DNA of 64,000 bases from assembly GCF_032397745.1 (NCBI RefSeq), contig NZ_CP135921.1, positions 3,286,001 to 3,350,000 on the forward strand, written 5' to 3'. The notes below the pieces were generated by a model. It did no database searches. It was given only the letters and a program-made list of their open reading frames with translations, and was not told the DNA's origin. The DNA comes from Bradyrhizobium prioriisuperbiae. GTDB taxonomy: Bacteria; Pseudomonadota; Alphaproteobacteria; Rhizobiales; Xanthobacteraceae. Position numbers and translations under genes: made by a program. Positions 17,368 to 27,932 of this stretch are shown here, piece by piece; within the stretch, counting starts at the first letter, position 1, and each line of letters begins with the position of its first letter.

Positions 17368-18896
17368 CCAAGTCCGGAGGCTACGTCACCGACATCGGCT
17401 ATACGGCAGGCTTTTACCCGGAGACCGCTCCCGGTCATCTCGCCTTTGCCGCTCTCGCTGCCGGACGGGCGCCTGGCGGCGCGGCACGTCCCGGCCGCGT
17501 GCTCGAGCTCGGCTTCGGCCAGGGGTTTGGCCTGGCGCTGCTCGCCGCCGCCAATCCGGACGTTGTCTTCGAGGGCTGCGACTTCAATCCGGCCCACGTG
17601 GCCCATGCACGGGACCTCATTGCATCAGCTGGCCTTGCCAACCTCGCGGTGACGGAAGCGAGTTTTGAAGCCGCGGCCGTGGCTCCCGGTGCCTGCGATG
17701 CCGATGTCGTGCTGCTTCATGGCGTGCTGAGCTGGGTCGCGGCGGAGACGCGCGAAGCGGTGCTCGCGATCCTGAAGCATCGGATGCAGTCCGGTGCGGC
17801 CCTCTACGTATCCTACAATTGCTTGCCGGGCTGGGCACAGCTGACGCCGATCCGGGAGTTGATCCTCGCCATCAAGCGACAAACGGCCGGCGGGTCGGAG
17901 CAGCAGATCGCGCAGGCGCTGAACTGTCTGGGCAGCCTGAAGCAGGCCAACGCGCCGTTCTTCGCCAGAAACCCGGTCGCCGCCGCTCATCTCGAAACCA
18001 TGCTGGGTTTGGATCGTGCCTACTTGGCGCATGAATATCTCGACGACCATGCACAGCCGCTGCAGTTCGCCGATGTGGCCACGCGCCTGGGCGCGGTCGA
18101 CCTTGCTTATGTCGCGTCCGCGACCTTAACGGAGAATTTCAACGCGTTCGCCATGCCGGCCGATCTGCAGGAGCCGATCGCGCGCACCCACGACGAGATC
18201 CTGCGCCAGACCATTGGCGATTTCGCCGTCGGCAAGCACTTCCGTCGCGATATTTTTCTGCGCGGCGATCCGGCTCTCGACGCGGCGGCGCGTCGCCGGC
18301 ATCTCGCTGGGCTGCGTTTTGCACTCACCGTGCCGCGTCGGCGGCTGGTGTTCAAGTTTCTCGGGCCGCTGAGCGAGCTTCTCGGCAAAGACGATTTTTA
18401 TGCCCCGATCGCGGATCGGCTCGCGGATCGCATCGCAACCTTCGAGGAACTGCTGGCGCTGCCCGTTTTCGGCGCCGATGCCACGGAGCGGCTGATCGAA
18501 TGCCTTGCGCTGCTGATCCATTCCGGACAGGTACTGGTCGTCACAGCGCCTCCCGCGGCGGACACCGCACCCGCCCAGCGTTTCAACCGCTTGATCGTCG
18601 ACCGCGCCCGGCAGGGACGTATCTACGGTTATCTTGCCTCTCCGGTGGCGCGGACCGGCGTTCGCATCGACGATTTTGCCTTGCTGACACTTGCGGCGGT
18701 GTTCGATGGTAAGAGCGATACCGCAGTTACAGCAGCGCAGCATGGCTTGTCGCTCATCACGGCGCTGGGCCGGCGTCCGCTCGACAACGGCCGGCCCATC
18801 GAGCGAGACGATGATGCCGTAGCGTTCCTGGCCGCGCGCATGGAACCGGTGATTGCCGACGATCTTCCGCTCTGGCGGCGTCTCGGTATTCTGTGA
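17364..18896 (+). CDS. Class I SAM-dependent methyltransferase with regulatory domain
   Basis: About 510 residues from the GTG at 17364, chosen because GAGGGGTG lies 8 bases upstream and the protein family begins near YVTDIGYTAGFYPETAPGHL. An in-frame ATG at 17244 would add 40 low-complexity residues. The SAM-binding motif I is VLELGFGQGFGLALLAA, motif II is VVFEGCDFNPAHVAHARDLI, and a post-motif VVLLHGVLSWV follows. After about residue 200 comes the predicted methyltransferase regulatory domain, and a further helical C-terminal domain follows. These proteins often accompany surface or tail-collar-like genes in rhizobia. The target is unknown; a secreted or surface macromolecule would fit the neighbourhood. 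Confidence 0.82.
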   Translation: MTKSGGYVTDIGYTAGFYPETAPGHLAFAALAAGRAPGGAARPGRVLELGFGQGFGLALLAAANPDVVFEGCDFNPAHVAHARDLIASAGLANLAVTEASFEAAAVAPGACDADVVLLHGVLSWVAAETREAVLAILKHRMQSGAALYVSYNCLPGWAQLTPIRELILAIKRQTAGGSEQQIAQALNCLGSLKQANAPFFARNPVAAAHLETMLGLDRAYLAHEYLDDHAQPLQFADVATRLGAVDLAYVASATLTENFNAFAMPADLQEPIARTHDEILRQTIGDFAVGKHFRRDIFLRGDPALDAAARRRHLAGLRFALTVPRRRLVFKFLGPLSELLGKDDFYAPIADRLADRIATFEELLALPVFGADATERLIECLALLIHSGQVLVVTAPPAADTAPAQRFNRLIVDRARQGRIYGYLASPVARTGVRIDDFALLTLAAVFDGKSDTAVTAAQHGLSLITALGRRPLDNGRPIERDDDAVAFLAARMEPVIADDLPLWRRLGIL

Positions 18897-19321
18897 CAGG
18901 GCGATCAGCCCGAGGCCCATTCACGATGAGAAAATGACACGGCGACGACGGTTTCGCCGTACCCGGGCGCGTGAGCGGACGACACGTTGTCGCCGGGGGT
19001 GAGGATTTACCATGTCACAACCTTCGCTTGAGGGCGCAAGGCGATAATGCTACGGTTTACAAATAGTTAACGGGCCTGATCCAGCGTTTCGCACCGATTG
19101 CAGCGTGGTGTGCGGAAGCGGGTAGGTAGCCTCAAGGTGATTTTTTGCACAACACGACTGAATTTCAACTGTTACGGCTGGGGCATTAGCCGGACCAAAA
19201 CGTAACGAACGTCGCAGGCAAAGCTTTGCAAAGCATGGCTCTGAAGAGCCGAACTCGAACAATCAGGTCGAGATGCGCGATGGGCTGATCGTCTGCTTTT
19301 CATAGCCGGGAGTTTTATGTG
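18897..19321. other. Upstream region of the giant repeat protein, no gene seen
   Basis: This is about 425 bases. It holds the leader and promoter of the repeat-protein gene, with a GGGAG 9 bases before its ATG. Several AT-rich tracts occur, but no clean -35/-10 pair, hairpin or small gene stood out. Confidence 0.4.
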
Positions 19322-22300
19322 ATGTCGAATTCTGATGTTCGGAGTGCCGTTCCGAAGCAAGTCGTTTTCATCGATTCCCGCGCTCCTGACATCCAGGCCC
19401 TGATCGCCGGCGTCACGCCGGGCGAACTGGTGTTCGTGCTCGATGCATCGAGCGACGGCATCCAGCAGATCGCCAACATCCTGGTGGCCAACAATCTCAC
19501 CGGCCTTAGCGCCATCTCCATCGTCGGCCACGGCACGGCCGGCGCCATCGATCTCGGCTCCACGGTGCTCAACGAGTCGAATCTGGCTGAGCACTCCGCC
19601 GCGCTCGCGACCATCGGCGCCGCGCTGACGGCGGATGGCGATATCGCGCTTTACGCCTGCAACACGGCGGCCGGCGCCGCTGGCCAGCAATTCATCGCCG
19701 ATTTGGCGACCTATACCAGCGCCGACGTTGCCGCCGCGACCCATGTCGTCGGCGATGCCGCCCATGGTGGTTCCTGGACGCTCGATGCAGCGACCGGATC
19801 GATCGAAGCTTCGACGCCATTCACTGCGGCAACGCTTGAAAGTTTCGAAGGCACGCTCGCTCCGCTCAGCGGCCAGCTCTGGTACGGCGTCAATGGCGAC
19901 ACCGTCGGCAGCAGCAACCCGTTCGGCTACATCAATACGGATGGCAGCGGCCAGACCGTTGCGGGATCCTCGCCTGGCGTTCCTACACACTACAGCTGGT
20001 TTGGAGACATCGGCCTCGATACCGCGCCCGGATTATATTTCGCCATCAATAAGGACGCGGACAACGACTACACCTCGCTTGTCGTTGGCCGCACCGCCAC
20101 GGGCGCGACGATCGGTACGCCTATCCTGCTCAATCCCAACGGCAACACCAGCGACTACGAGATCAACGCGCTGGCTGTCGATCCCAAGAACGACTACATC
20201 TATATCGGCATCTGGGGGACCGTCGCCGACAGCGGCATTATCAGGGTTCCGTACAATCAGCTCACGGGCGTCGTCAACAACGGGAATGCGATTATCTCGG
20301 GCGGCGTGATCGATCCGTCGCTCTATGTCGTCAAGGCAGGCGCCAATTTCACCAATCCGATAGACTTTTCGCTCGACGTCGCCAACCAGAAACTCTATTT
20401 CGCCGCCAACGATATGACCAATACCGGTGCCTTTTACGGCAACGGATATGCCAACACCAACGGCGTCTACGTGGTCGATCTGGCCACCGCCACGCCGACC
20501 ACTGCGCCGACCTTGCTGTCGACCAGCTTTACGAGTGATATCAATCATTCCATTGTTGCGGTGGCCGTCAACGCCGCCGACAATGTCGTCTATTTCGCCA
20601 CGACCGACTACAGCGGCGATGACACCTTCAGCACCATCTATTGGATGTCCACCAGCGGTGGCGCCGTTCACCAGATGACGCTGCCGGCGGGGATTACCCT
20701 GCCGTCCATTGCGAACAGCGGGCTCGCCTACGATCCGGTGTCGAATCAGTTGATCGTCAGCGACGACGGCAACGGCAGCACACCGCCCCCGTCCATCTAT
20801 CAGTTGCAGCTCGACGGCCCCGGCACGAGCTTTACCGGTGGTGCGGTCTTGGGGAATGCCGATGACGCAGTGCCCAGCGCGTTCACGACGGGTATCGCAT
20901 TTAATGCTCTGGCGAGCATCGGTGCGCTGAGCGGCTCCTCGACCCAGGCCCTGCAGGGCGGCAACGGCATCACCTTGCTTGGTGTGGCGCCGACCAACGT
21001 GACCGATTCCGACGGCGGCGGCAATCTCGCCAGTGCAACGGTCAAGATCTCCAATGGCCAGGCCGGTGACTTGATCGGCATCGACGCGAATTTCACTCTC
21101 ACCACGACACCAACCAGTGTTGTGATCGGGGGCCTCACCTTCCTGGTCAGCTACAACGCCGCCACCTATACGCTGACCATCGCCAATCCGTCGGGCGTTC
21201 TGCACACCTACGACGAATTCGAGACGGCCCTCGCCCACGTCACCTTCAAGGACACCGGCACGGACACCACCACCGTCGGCCATCCGACCCGCTCCGTCGT
21301 CTGGCAGGTGAACGACGGCGCAAACGGCAATCCGACCGGCGCGGCCGGCACCAACAACACGACAACGACGATCACCATCGACCGCGCGCCGGTGGCGGGG
21401 GCTGACACCGGTGCGGCGGTATCCGGCGGATCCAACGGGTCCGGCAACGTGCTCACCAACGACACCGATCTTGATGGTGACGCGCGTACCGTGAGCGCCG
21501 TCAACGGGAGTGGTGCCAATGTCGGCAATTCGGTTGCCGGCACGTACGGCCATCTCACCCTCGGCAGCAACGGCAGCTATACCTACACCGCCGATAACAC
21601 ATCGGCGATCAATGGTGCGACGAACGGCAGCCACCCGACCGATTCCTTCACCTACACCGTGTCCGACGGCAATGGCGGCACGTCGACGACGACGCTCACC
21701 ATCACCATCGATCGCGCGCCGACCGTTGTGGCCGACACCAACACGGTGGTGGCGGGTGGCACGACAGCGACCACGAGCGTGCTCACCAACGATTCCGATA
21801 AGGACGGCGACAGCTTTACCGTCACGGCGGTCAACGGCAGCGGCGCCAACGTCGGCAATTCGGTTGCCGGCACCTACGGTCATCTCACGCTCGGCAGCAA
21901 CGGCAGTTACACCTACGCCGCGGACAACGCGGGGGCGATCAGCGGAGCGGCGACCGGCAGCCATCTCACCGATACGTTCACTTATACGGTCAACGACGGC
22001 CAGGGCGGCACGGCGACATCGACGGTGACCATTACCCTCGACCGTGCGCCGACGGTTGTCGCCGATACTAACACCGCGCTGTCCGGCGGCGCTCAGGTCA
22101 GCAGCAATGTCCTGACCAACGACACTGACAAGGATGGCGATACACTGACCGTTTCGGCAGTGACTGGTGGCACCGTCGGCAACCTGATCCAGGGCACCTA
22201 CGCCAACTACCAAATCAACGCCGACGGCACCTACACTTACATTGCGGGCGTGACAGCTGGGCAGCAGTCGGCAATTGCTGGCGCAGGCCCCAATCTGGTC

Positions 22301-25300
22301 GACCACATCACCTTCACGGTCTCGGACGGCCATGGCGGCACCACGTCGTCGACGCTGGACATCTCGATCGAGACCGCTCCGATCATTACATCGATCACGG
22401 CGTCGGGCACCGACATCGACGGCGGCGGCAATGGCGACATCAATGCCGGCCATGTCGTGACCCTGACGCTCCACATGAGCAGCGCGGTGACAGTTGTTGG
22501 CGGCGTACCGACGCTGACCCTGAACGACGGAGGCACTGCCACTTACCAGTCAACCAGCGGCAGCGATCTGATCTTTACCTATACTGTCCAGCCAGGCCAC
22601 AACACCGCGGATCTTGCGGTGGCCGCGCTCGATACCCATGGCGCGACCATCCAGGATGGCGCGGCCCAGAATGCCGACTTCACCATCGTGCCGGCGGTGA
22701 CCGGCACGCTGCAGATCGACACGATCACCCCGACGGTCAGCATCGCGGCCGACGATACCTCGCTTGTCGCCGGCCAGACCTCGACAGTGACCTTCACCTT
22801 CTCGGAGGCGGTGTCCAATTTCGCGCTGGGCGATGTCACGGCCACCGGCGGTGCGCTCAGCAACTTGATTCATGTCGGCATCGACGGGTCCGGCCATGAC
22901 ATCTACACCGCGATCTTCACGCCCGGCGTGACTGACACCGAAGCAGGTTCGATCCAGGTCACGGCCTCGAGCTACAACGACGGTGCCGGCAATGCCGGCG
23001 GCGGCAGCAACGCCGTCAACTTCACCGGCGACACGCAGGCGCCGACCGTCTCAATCGCGGCCGACGACACCACGCTGCTTGCCGGCCAGACGGCAACGCT
23101 CACCTTCACCTTCTCGGAAGCCGTGTCCAACTTCGCGATTGGCGATGTCACGGTCAGCGGCGGCGCGCTCAGCAACCTGGTTCACGTCGGGGTCGACGGA
23201 TCCGGGCATGACATTTACACCGCGACGTTCACTCCCAGCGCGACCAACACCGAGGTAGGGTCCGCCCAGGTGGCGGGCGGAAGCTATACCGACGGCGTCG
23301 GCAACACCGGTTCGGCGAGCAACACCGTCAATTTCACCGGCGATACGCTGGCCCCGACGGTCTCGGTCTCGGCTGATGACACCTCACTCGTCGCCGGCCA
23401 GACGGCGACGGTGACCTTCACCTTCTCGGAGGCGGTGTCCAGCTTCGACCTCACCAACACCACGGCCACCGGCGGCGCGCTCAGCAACCTGATTCATGTC
23501 GGAATCGACGGGGCCGGGCATGATATCTACACCGCGACGTTCACGCCCGACGTGACCAACACCGAAGTGGGCTCAGTCCAGGTCACAGCCGCGAGCTATA
23601 CCGATGGTGCCGGGAATGCCGGAGGCGGAGGTACCGTCAACTTCACCGGCGACACGCAGGCGCCGACCGTGTCGATCGCGGCCGACCAGACCACGCTGCT
23701 TGCCGGACAGACGGCAACGCTCACCTTTACCTTCTCGGAAGCTGTGTCCAACTTCGTGATCGGTGATGTCACCGTCAGCGGCGGCGCGCTCAGCAACCTG
23801 AACCATGTCGGCGTCGACGGGTCCGGGCATGACATCTATACGGCAACGTTTACCCCCAGTGTGACCAACACCGAGGTGGGGTCAGCCCAGGTAACAGCAG
23901 CGAGCTACACCGACGGCGTCGGCAACACCGGTTCGGCCAGCAACACCGTCAATTTCAGCGGCGATACGCTGGCGCCGACGGTCACGATCTCGGCCGACGA
24001 CACCACGCTGGTCGTCGGACAAACCGCGACCGTGACGTTCACCTTCTCGGAGGCGGTGTCCAACTTCGATCTCGGCGACACCACCGTCACCGGCGGTGCG
24101 CTCAGCAGCCTGATCCATGTCGGCATCGACGGATCCGGGCACGACATCTACACCGCGACCTTCACGCCTGAGGTGAGCGATACGGCGAACGGCTCGGCCC
24201 AGGTCACGGTGTCGAGCTATACCGACGTCGCCGGCAATGCCGGCGCGGCGAGCAACACCATCACCTTCACCGGCGACACCCAGGGGCCGACGGTGTCGAT
24301 CGTGGCTGTCAACGACACGCTGGCCGCCGGCCAGACCACGGGCGTGATCATCACCTTCTCCGAGGCGGTGTCCAATTTCGCGCTGGACGATATCGCGGTC
24401 AGCGGCGGCGCGCTCAGCAACCTGATCCATCTTGGCGTCGATGGGTTCGGCCACGACATCTACAACGTGACCTTTACGCCCGATGTGACCAATACCGAAG
24501 TCGGCTCGGTCCAGGTGACGGCGTCGAGCTATAACGACGGCGATGGGAATGCCGGAGGCGCAAGCAATGTCGTCAACTTCACCGGCGACACCCAGGCACC
24601 GACGGTGTCGATCGCGGCGGATCAGACCGCGCTGCTGGCTGGCCAGACCGCAACCATCACCTTCACCTTCTCTGAGGCGGTGTCGAACTTCAATCTCGGC
24701 AACGTCCTGGCCGTCGGCGGCGGCCTCAGCAATCTGGTGCATGTCGGCGTCGACGGCTCCGGCCACGACATCTACACCGCGATCCTCACGCCCTTTGTGA
24801 GCGATGCCACGAGCGGCTCGGTGTGGGTGGCGTCACCGAGCTACACGGATGGCGGCGGCAACGTCGGCTCGGTGAGCAACGTCGTGTTCTTCAGCGGCGA
24901 CACCAAGGCGCCGACGGTGTCCATCGCCGCCGACGACACCTCCCTGGTGGCCGGACAGACCGCGACCCTGACCTTCACCTTCTCCGAGGCCGTGTCCAAT
25001 TTCGCGCTCGGCGACGTCACGGTCACCGGTGGTGCGCTCGGCAACCTGGTCCATGTCGGAATCGACGGTTCCGGGCACGACATCTACACCGCGACCTTCA
25101 CGCCTAATGTCAGCAACACGGCGAATGGTTCGGCCCAGGTGACGGTGTCGAGCTACACCGATACGAGCGGCAACAGCGGCGCGGCGAGCAACACCGTCAC
25201 TTTCACCGGCGATACACTGGTGCCCACGGTGTCGTCGGTCGCGACCTCCGGCGCCGGCATCACCGCCGGCACCGGCAGTCTCAACGCCGGCGATGTCGTG

Positions 25301-26938
25301 ACCTTCACGGTCAACGCCAGCGAAGTCGTCTTCGTCACCGGCAGCCCGACGCTCACCTTGAACGACGGCGGCGTCGCCACCTACACCGGTGGAAACGGCA
25401 CGAGTGCGCTGACCTTCAGCTACACGGTCCTGGCGGGCCAGAACACCAGCGATCTCACGGTGACCGCGGCCAACCTCAACGGCGGCTCGATCCGGGATGG
25501 CGCCGGCAACGCCGCCAACCTCAGTGCGGCGGCAACCAATCCGGCCGGCACGCTGACGATCGACACCACCGCACCCACGGTGTCGGTGTCCAGCAACCTG
25601 ACCAATCTGCATGCCGGCGAGACGGCGACCGTCACCTTTACCTTCAGCGAGGCGGTGCAGGACTTCACCCTGGGTGACGTGCTTGCCACCGGCGGCAGCC
25701 TGAGCGGCCTGACTCAGGTCGGCACAACCAACGTCTACACCGCGGCGTTCACACCGGTTGCCACCAACACCGAAGTCGGCCAGGTCCAGGTCAACGTCTC
25801 CAGCTACACGGACATTGCTGGCAACGCCGGAGGCGCGAGCAACGCCGTCAACTACACCGGCGACACGCTCAGGCCACACGGCACGGCCGCCGCCAATCCA
25901 GGAAGCGGCGTCCTGATGTACGGCCAGACCGTGCACATCACGCTGAGCTTCACCGAAGCGGTGGCCTTCGCCGGCGGCATTCCAGTGCTGACCCTCAATG
26001 ACGGCGGGACCGCGACCTTCAATCCCGCCGCGACTTTGTTGCTGGGCGATCCGACCAAGATGGTGTTCGACTATACGGTCGGTGCCAACGACAGCAGTGT
26101 GTCCACACTCGCCATCACCAGTGTGAGCGGTGGCAACATCACCGATATCGCCAGCAACGCCTCAGACAGCCTCGCCACCTCGTTCAACGGGCTGTCGGTG
26201 CAGACCTCGGTGATTACCGCGCATACCGACAGCAATCACCTCCAGGTCGGCACCACGATCAGCACGGATGCGGCCCACGGCGTGCTGGCCAACGACACCG
26301 ACACCAACCCCACCGACCATCTGGTGGTCAGCGCGGTCAACGGCTCGGCGGGGGGCGTCGACCACACCGTCAACGGCAGCTACGGGTCGCTGACGCTGCA
26401 TGCCGACGGCAGCTATTCCTATACGGCCAATGGCGCTTCCAACGGCTATCTGGTCGACACCTTCAGCTACACCGCCAACAACGGCCATGGCCAGAGCTCG
26501 AGTTCCACGCTGAGCATCGCGGTGGTCGGCAACAACTACGCCTATGTGGCGGTTCCGCCGGGAGGATCGACGGGAACTGGGTATGGTAATATCGTGCTCG
26601 ACGGCAGCGCGGGCGGTGCCACGCTGACATCATTGAACAGCTATAACGCCCAGCACATCCTGATCGGTGGCCCGGGCGATATCCTGAACTCCGCCACCTC
26701 TGGACGAGATACCTTTGTCTTTGCTGGTGATTTCGGGCACAACACCATCAACAACTTCACGACCAGTCTGGACACCATTCAGCTCCAGCAATCGCAAGTC
26801 GGCAGCATCGCCAGTGTCATGGCGGATCTGCACCAGGTCGGGGCGGATGCCGTTCTGACGCTGGATGCAAGCCATGTCGTCACTATCACCAACATGCAGG
26901 TCGCCAGCCTGACCGCGGCGAACTTCCATCTGGTCTGA
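19322..26938 (+). CDS. Giant DUF4347/Ig-like/cadherin-like repeat protein, probable type I secretion substrate
   Basis: 2538 residues from the ATG at 19322. Domains in order are as follows. DUF4347 occupies about residues 12-175 (QVVFIDSRAPDIQALIAGV). A beta-propeller-like stretch of about 180-540 contains LYFAAND- and VVYFATTD-type repeats. Three VCBS/cadherin-like modules (VLTNDTDLDGD pattern) lie at about 690-1020. One Ig-like module follows, then eight near-identical modules of about 104 residues (TVSIAADDTSLVAGQTATLT), two related modules and one more cadherin-like module. The C-terminal tail holds GRDTFVFAGDFGHNTINNF and hydrophobic ends typical of type I export signals. No Sec signal and no calcium-binding RTX nonapeptides are seen. 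It is low in Cys and rich in Thr/Gly/Asp. It is expected to be exported by the ABC exporter at 10150-11916 and to act at the cell surface, for instance in adhesion or biofilm. That role is inferred. Confidence 0.9.
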   Translation: MSNSDVRSAVPKQVVFIDSRAPDIQALIAGVTPGELVFVLDASSDGIQQIANILVANNLTGLSAISIVGHGTAGAIDLGSTVLNESNLAEHSAALATIGAALTADGDIALYACNTAAGAAGQQFIADLATYTSADVAAATHVVGDAAHGGSWTLDAATGSIEASTPFTAATLESFEGTLAPLSGQLWYGVNGDTVGSSNPFGYINTDGSGQTVAGSSPGVPTHYSWFGDIGLDTAPGLYFAINKDADNDYTSLVVGRTATGATIGTPILLNPNGNTSDYEINALAVDPKNDYIYIGIWGTVADSGIIRVPYNQLTGVVNNGNAIISGGVIDPSLYVVKAGANFTNPIDFSLDVANQKLYFAANDMTNTGAFYGNGYANTNGVYVVDLATATPTTAPTLLSTSFTSDINHSIVAVAVNAADNVVYFATTDYSGDDTFSTIYWMSTSGGAVHQMTLPAGITLPSIANSGLAYDPVSNQLIVSDDGNGSTPPPSIYQLQLDGPGTSFTGGAVLGNADDAVPSAFTTGIAFNALASIGALSGSSTQALQGGNGITLLGVAPTNVTDSDGGGNLASATVKISNGQAGDLIGIDANFTLTTTPTSVVIGGLTFLVSYNAATYTLTIANPSGVLHTYDEFETALAHVTFKDTGTDTTTVGHPTRSVVWQVNDGANGNPTGAAGTNNTTTTITIDRAPVAGADTGAAVSGGSNGSGNVLTNDTDLDGDARTVSAVNGSGANVGNSVAGTYGHLTLGSNGSYTYTADNTSAINGATNGSHPTDSFTYTVSDGNGGTSTTTLTITIDRAPTVVADTNTVVAGGTTATTSVLTNDSDKDGDSFTVTAVNGSGANVGNSVAGTYGHLTLGSNGSYTYAADNAGAISGAATGSHLTDTFTYTVNDGQGGTATSTVTITLDRAPTVVADTNTALSGGAQVSSNVLTNDTDKDGDTLTVSAVTGGTVGNLIQGTYANYQINADGTYTYIAGVTAGQQSAIAGAGPNLVDHITFTVSDGHGGTTSSTLDISIETAPIITSITASGTDIDGGGNGDINAGHVVTLTLHMSSAVTVVGGVPTLTLNDGGTATYQSTSGSDLIFTYTVQPGHNTADLAVAALDTHGATIQDGAAQNADFTIVPAVTGTLQIDTITPTVSIAADDTSLVAGQTSTVTFTFSEAVSNFALGDVTATGGALSNLIHVGIDGSGHDIYTAIFTPGVTDTEAGSIQVTASSYNDGAGNAGGGSNAVNFTGDTQAPTVSIAADDTTLLAGQTATLTFTFSEAVSNFAIGDVTVSGGALSNLVHVGVDGSGHDIYTATFTPSATNTEVGSAQVAGGSYTDGVGNTGSASNTVNFTGDTLAPTVSVSADDTSLVAGQTATVTFTFSEAVSSFDLTNTTATGGALSNLIHVGIDGAGHDIYTATFTPDVTNTEVGSVQVTAASYTDGAGNAGGGGTVNFTGDTQAPTVSIAADQTTLLAGQTATLTFTFSEAVSNFVIGDVTVSGGALSNLNHVGVDGSGHDIYTATFTPSVTNTEVGSAQVTAASYTDGVGNTGSASNTVNFSGDTLAPTVTISADDTTLVVGQTATVTFTFSEAVSNFDLGDTTVTGGALSSLIHVGIDGSGHDIYTATFTPEVSDTANGSAQVTVSSYTDVAGNAGAASNTITFTGDTQGPTVSIVAVNDTLAAGQTTGVIITFSEAVSNFALDDIAVSGGALSNLIHLGVDGFGHDIYNVTFTPDVTNTEVGSVQVTASSYNDGDGNAGGASNVVNFTGDTQAPTVSIAADQTALLAGQTATITFTFSEAVSNFNLGNVLAVGGGLSNLVHVGVDGSGHDIYTAILTPFVSDATSGSVWVASPSYTDGGGNVGSVSNVVFFSGDTKAPTVSIAADDTSLVAGQTATLTFTFSEAVSNFALGDVTVTGGALGNLVHVGIDGSGHDIYTATFTPNVSNTANGSAQVTVSSYTDTSGNSGAASNTVTFTGDTLVPTVSSVATSGAGITAGTGSLNAGDVVTFTVNASEVVFVTGSPTLTLNDGGVATYTGGNGTSALTFSYTVLAGQNTSDLTVTAANLNGGSIRDGAGNAANLSAAATNPAGTLTIDTTAPTVSVSSNLTNLHAGETATVTFTFSEAVQDFTLGDVLATGGSLSGLTQVGTTNVYTAAFTPVATNTEVGQVQVNVSSYTDIAGNAGGASNAVNYTGDTLRPHGTAAANPGSGVLMYGQTVHITLSFTEAVAFAGGIPVLTLNDGGTATFNPAATLLLGDPTKMVFDYTVGANDSSVSTLAITSVSGGNITDIASNASDSLATSFNGLSVQTSVITAHTDSNHLQVGTTISTDAAHGVLANDTDTNPTDHLVVSAVNGSAGGVDHTVNGSYGSLTLHADGSYSYTANGASNGYLVDTFSYTANNGHGQSSSSTLSIAVVGNNYAYVAVPPGGSTGTGYGNIVLDGSAGGATLTSLNSYNAQHILIGGPGDILNSATSGRDTFVFAGDFGHNTINNFTTSLDTIQLQQSQVGSIASVMADLHQVGADAVLTLDASHVVTITNMQVASLTAANFHLV
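22729..25220 (+). repeat. Eight tandem protein-coding repeats of about 311 bases
   Basis: Units begin near 22729, 23039, 23350, 23660, 23971, 24283, 24597 and 24910. Each starts with the codons for PTVSIA- or PTVSVS-like text and ends near the codons for NFTGDT. The period is about 311 bases, and the units code for Ig-like modules. Nucleotide similarity is high enough for unequal recombination, so copy number probably varies between strains and could be mis-assembled from short reads. Confidence 0.85.
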
Positions 26939-27059
26939 TCGGTGTTGACGCGGATTTCTTGCGGCACCGTGGCGGAAACGTCACAGCCGCAAGAACCGTT
27001 GTGAGGTATAAAGAATCATTATCAGAGGTTGCAACGGTGCCAAGGTGGGGAACGGCCTG

Positions 27060-27923
27060 ATGATGACTGATATCGCAAGGAAACTGGTGCTGGCGGGGGC
27101 ATTCGCGGCTGGTCTGATGGCAGCCGGCAGCGCTGTCGCCGCTGATCTGGCGTACAAGGCGCCGGTCAAGGTGATCGCTCCTGCGCCGGTTCCGACCTGG
27201 ACGGGGTTCTATATCGGCGGCAACGTCGGATATGGCTGGGATGCATCCAAGTCGTCGGGCCTGGGATTGAGCACGACGGATCCGGGGCTCCAACCGTTCG
27301 TCGATGCCCTTCTCGCGGCAGGCTCCTATCCCGCATCACTGTCGCCCAATGCCAAGGGCGTCATCGGCGGCGGCCAGATCGGCTATAACTGGCAGGTATC
27401 GCCCCAGTGGCTGTTCGGCCTCGAAGCCGATATCCAGGGATCGGGAATCAAGGGCAGCGACAGCCGGACGCTCTTTCCCGTGCAGTTCGACGCCACCTCG
27501 ACGAGCCTGACCAAATCGATCGACTGGTTCGGCACGGTGCGCGGCCGCATCGGCCTCCTGGCCAATCCGCAATGGCTGATCTACGCCACCGGCGGTCTTG
27601 CCTATGGCGACGCCAAGCTCAGCTTCAATACCACCGACGTCACTTCGGGCTGCATCGTCGGCGCGACGATCTGCGCATCGGGGTCATCGTCGGGCGTTCG
27701 TGTCGGCTGGACCGCGGGCGGCGGCGTCGAGGCGATGCTGGCGCCGAACTGGAGCGCCAAGGTCGAATATCTCTATGTCGATCTCGGCCGGCGATCCTTG
27801 GATGTTCCGGCTTCGACGGGACCGTTTGTTTTCAGCGCCTCCGCCGACTTCCGTGAACACATCGTGCGCGCCGGCATCAACTACCACTTCAACTGGGGTG
27901 GTCCGGTCGTCGCCAGGTACTGA
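27060..27923 (+). CDS. Omp25-like outer-membrane beta-barrel porin
   Basis: 287 residues. The signal peptide MMTDIARKLVLAGAFAAGLM continues to a cleavage at about AVAAADLAYKAP. The mature start and TWTGFYIGGNVGYGWDASKS are the signature of the rhizobial Omp25/RopB-type eight-strand barrels. The end NYHFNWGGPVVARY is close to the usual aromatic C-terminus. The start is taken at 27060; an in-frame GTG at 27045 is unlikely. It makes a small barrel in the outer membrane. It follows the repeat protein by about 120 bases and is closed by two hairpins. Confidence 0.9.
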   Translation: MMTDIARKLVLAGAFAAGLMAAGSAVAADLAYKAPVKVIAPAPVPTWTGFYIGGNVGYGWDASKSSGLGLSTTDPGLQPFVDALLAAGSYPASLSPNAKGVIGGGQIGYNWQVSPQWLFGLEADIQGSGIKGSDSRTLFPVQFDATSTSLTKSIDWFGTVRGRIGLLANPQWLIYATGGLAYGDAKLSFNTTDVTSGCIVGATICASGSSSGVRVGWTAGGGVEAMLAPNWSAKVEYLYVDLGRRSLDVPASTGPFVFSASADFREHIVRAGINYHFNWGGPVVARY

Positions 27924-27932
27924 CGGTTAATT

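Noticed and set aside
20033..22474. 813-residue open frame on the minus strand inside the giant repeat protein
   Set aside because: The plus-strand frame has domain sequence throughout; the antisense frame stays open because of repetitive GC-rich codons and has no family-like text or ribosome site.
22729..25220. CRISPR-like or satellite array
   Set aside because: The units are about 311 bases, in frame and coding, with no short direct repeat and unique spacer structure.
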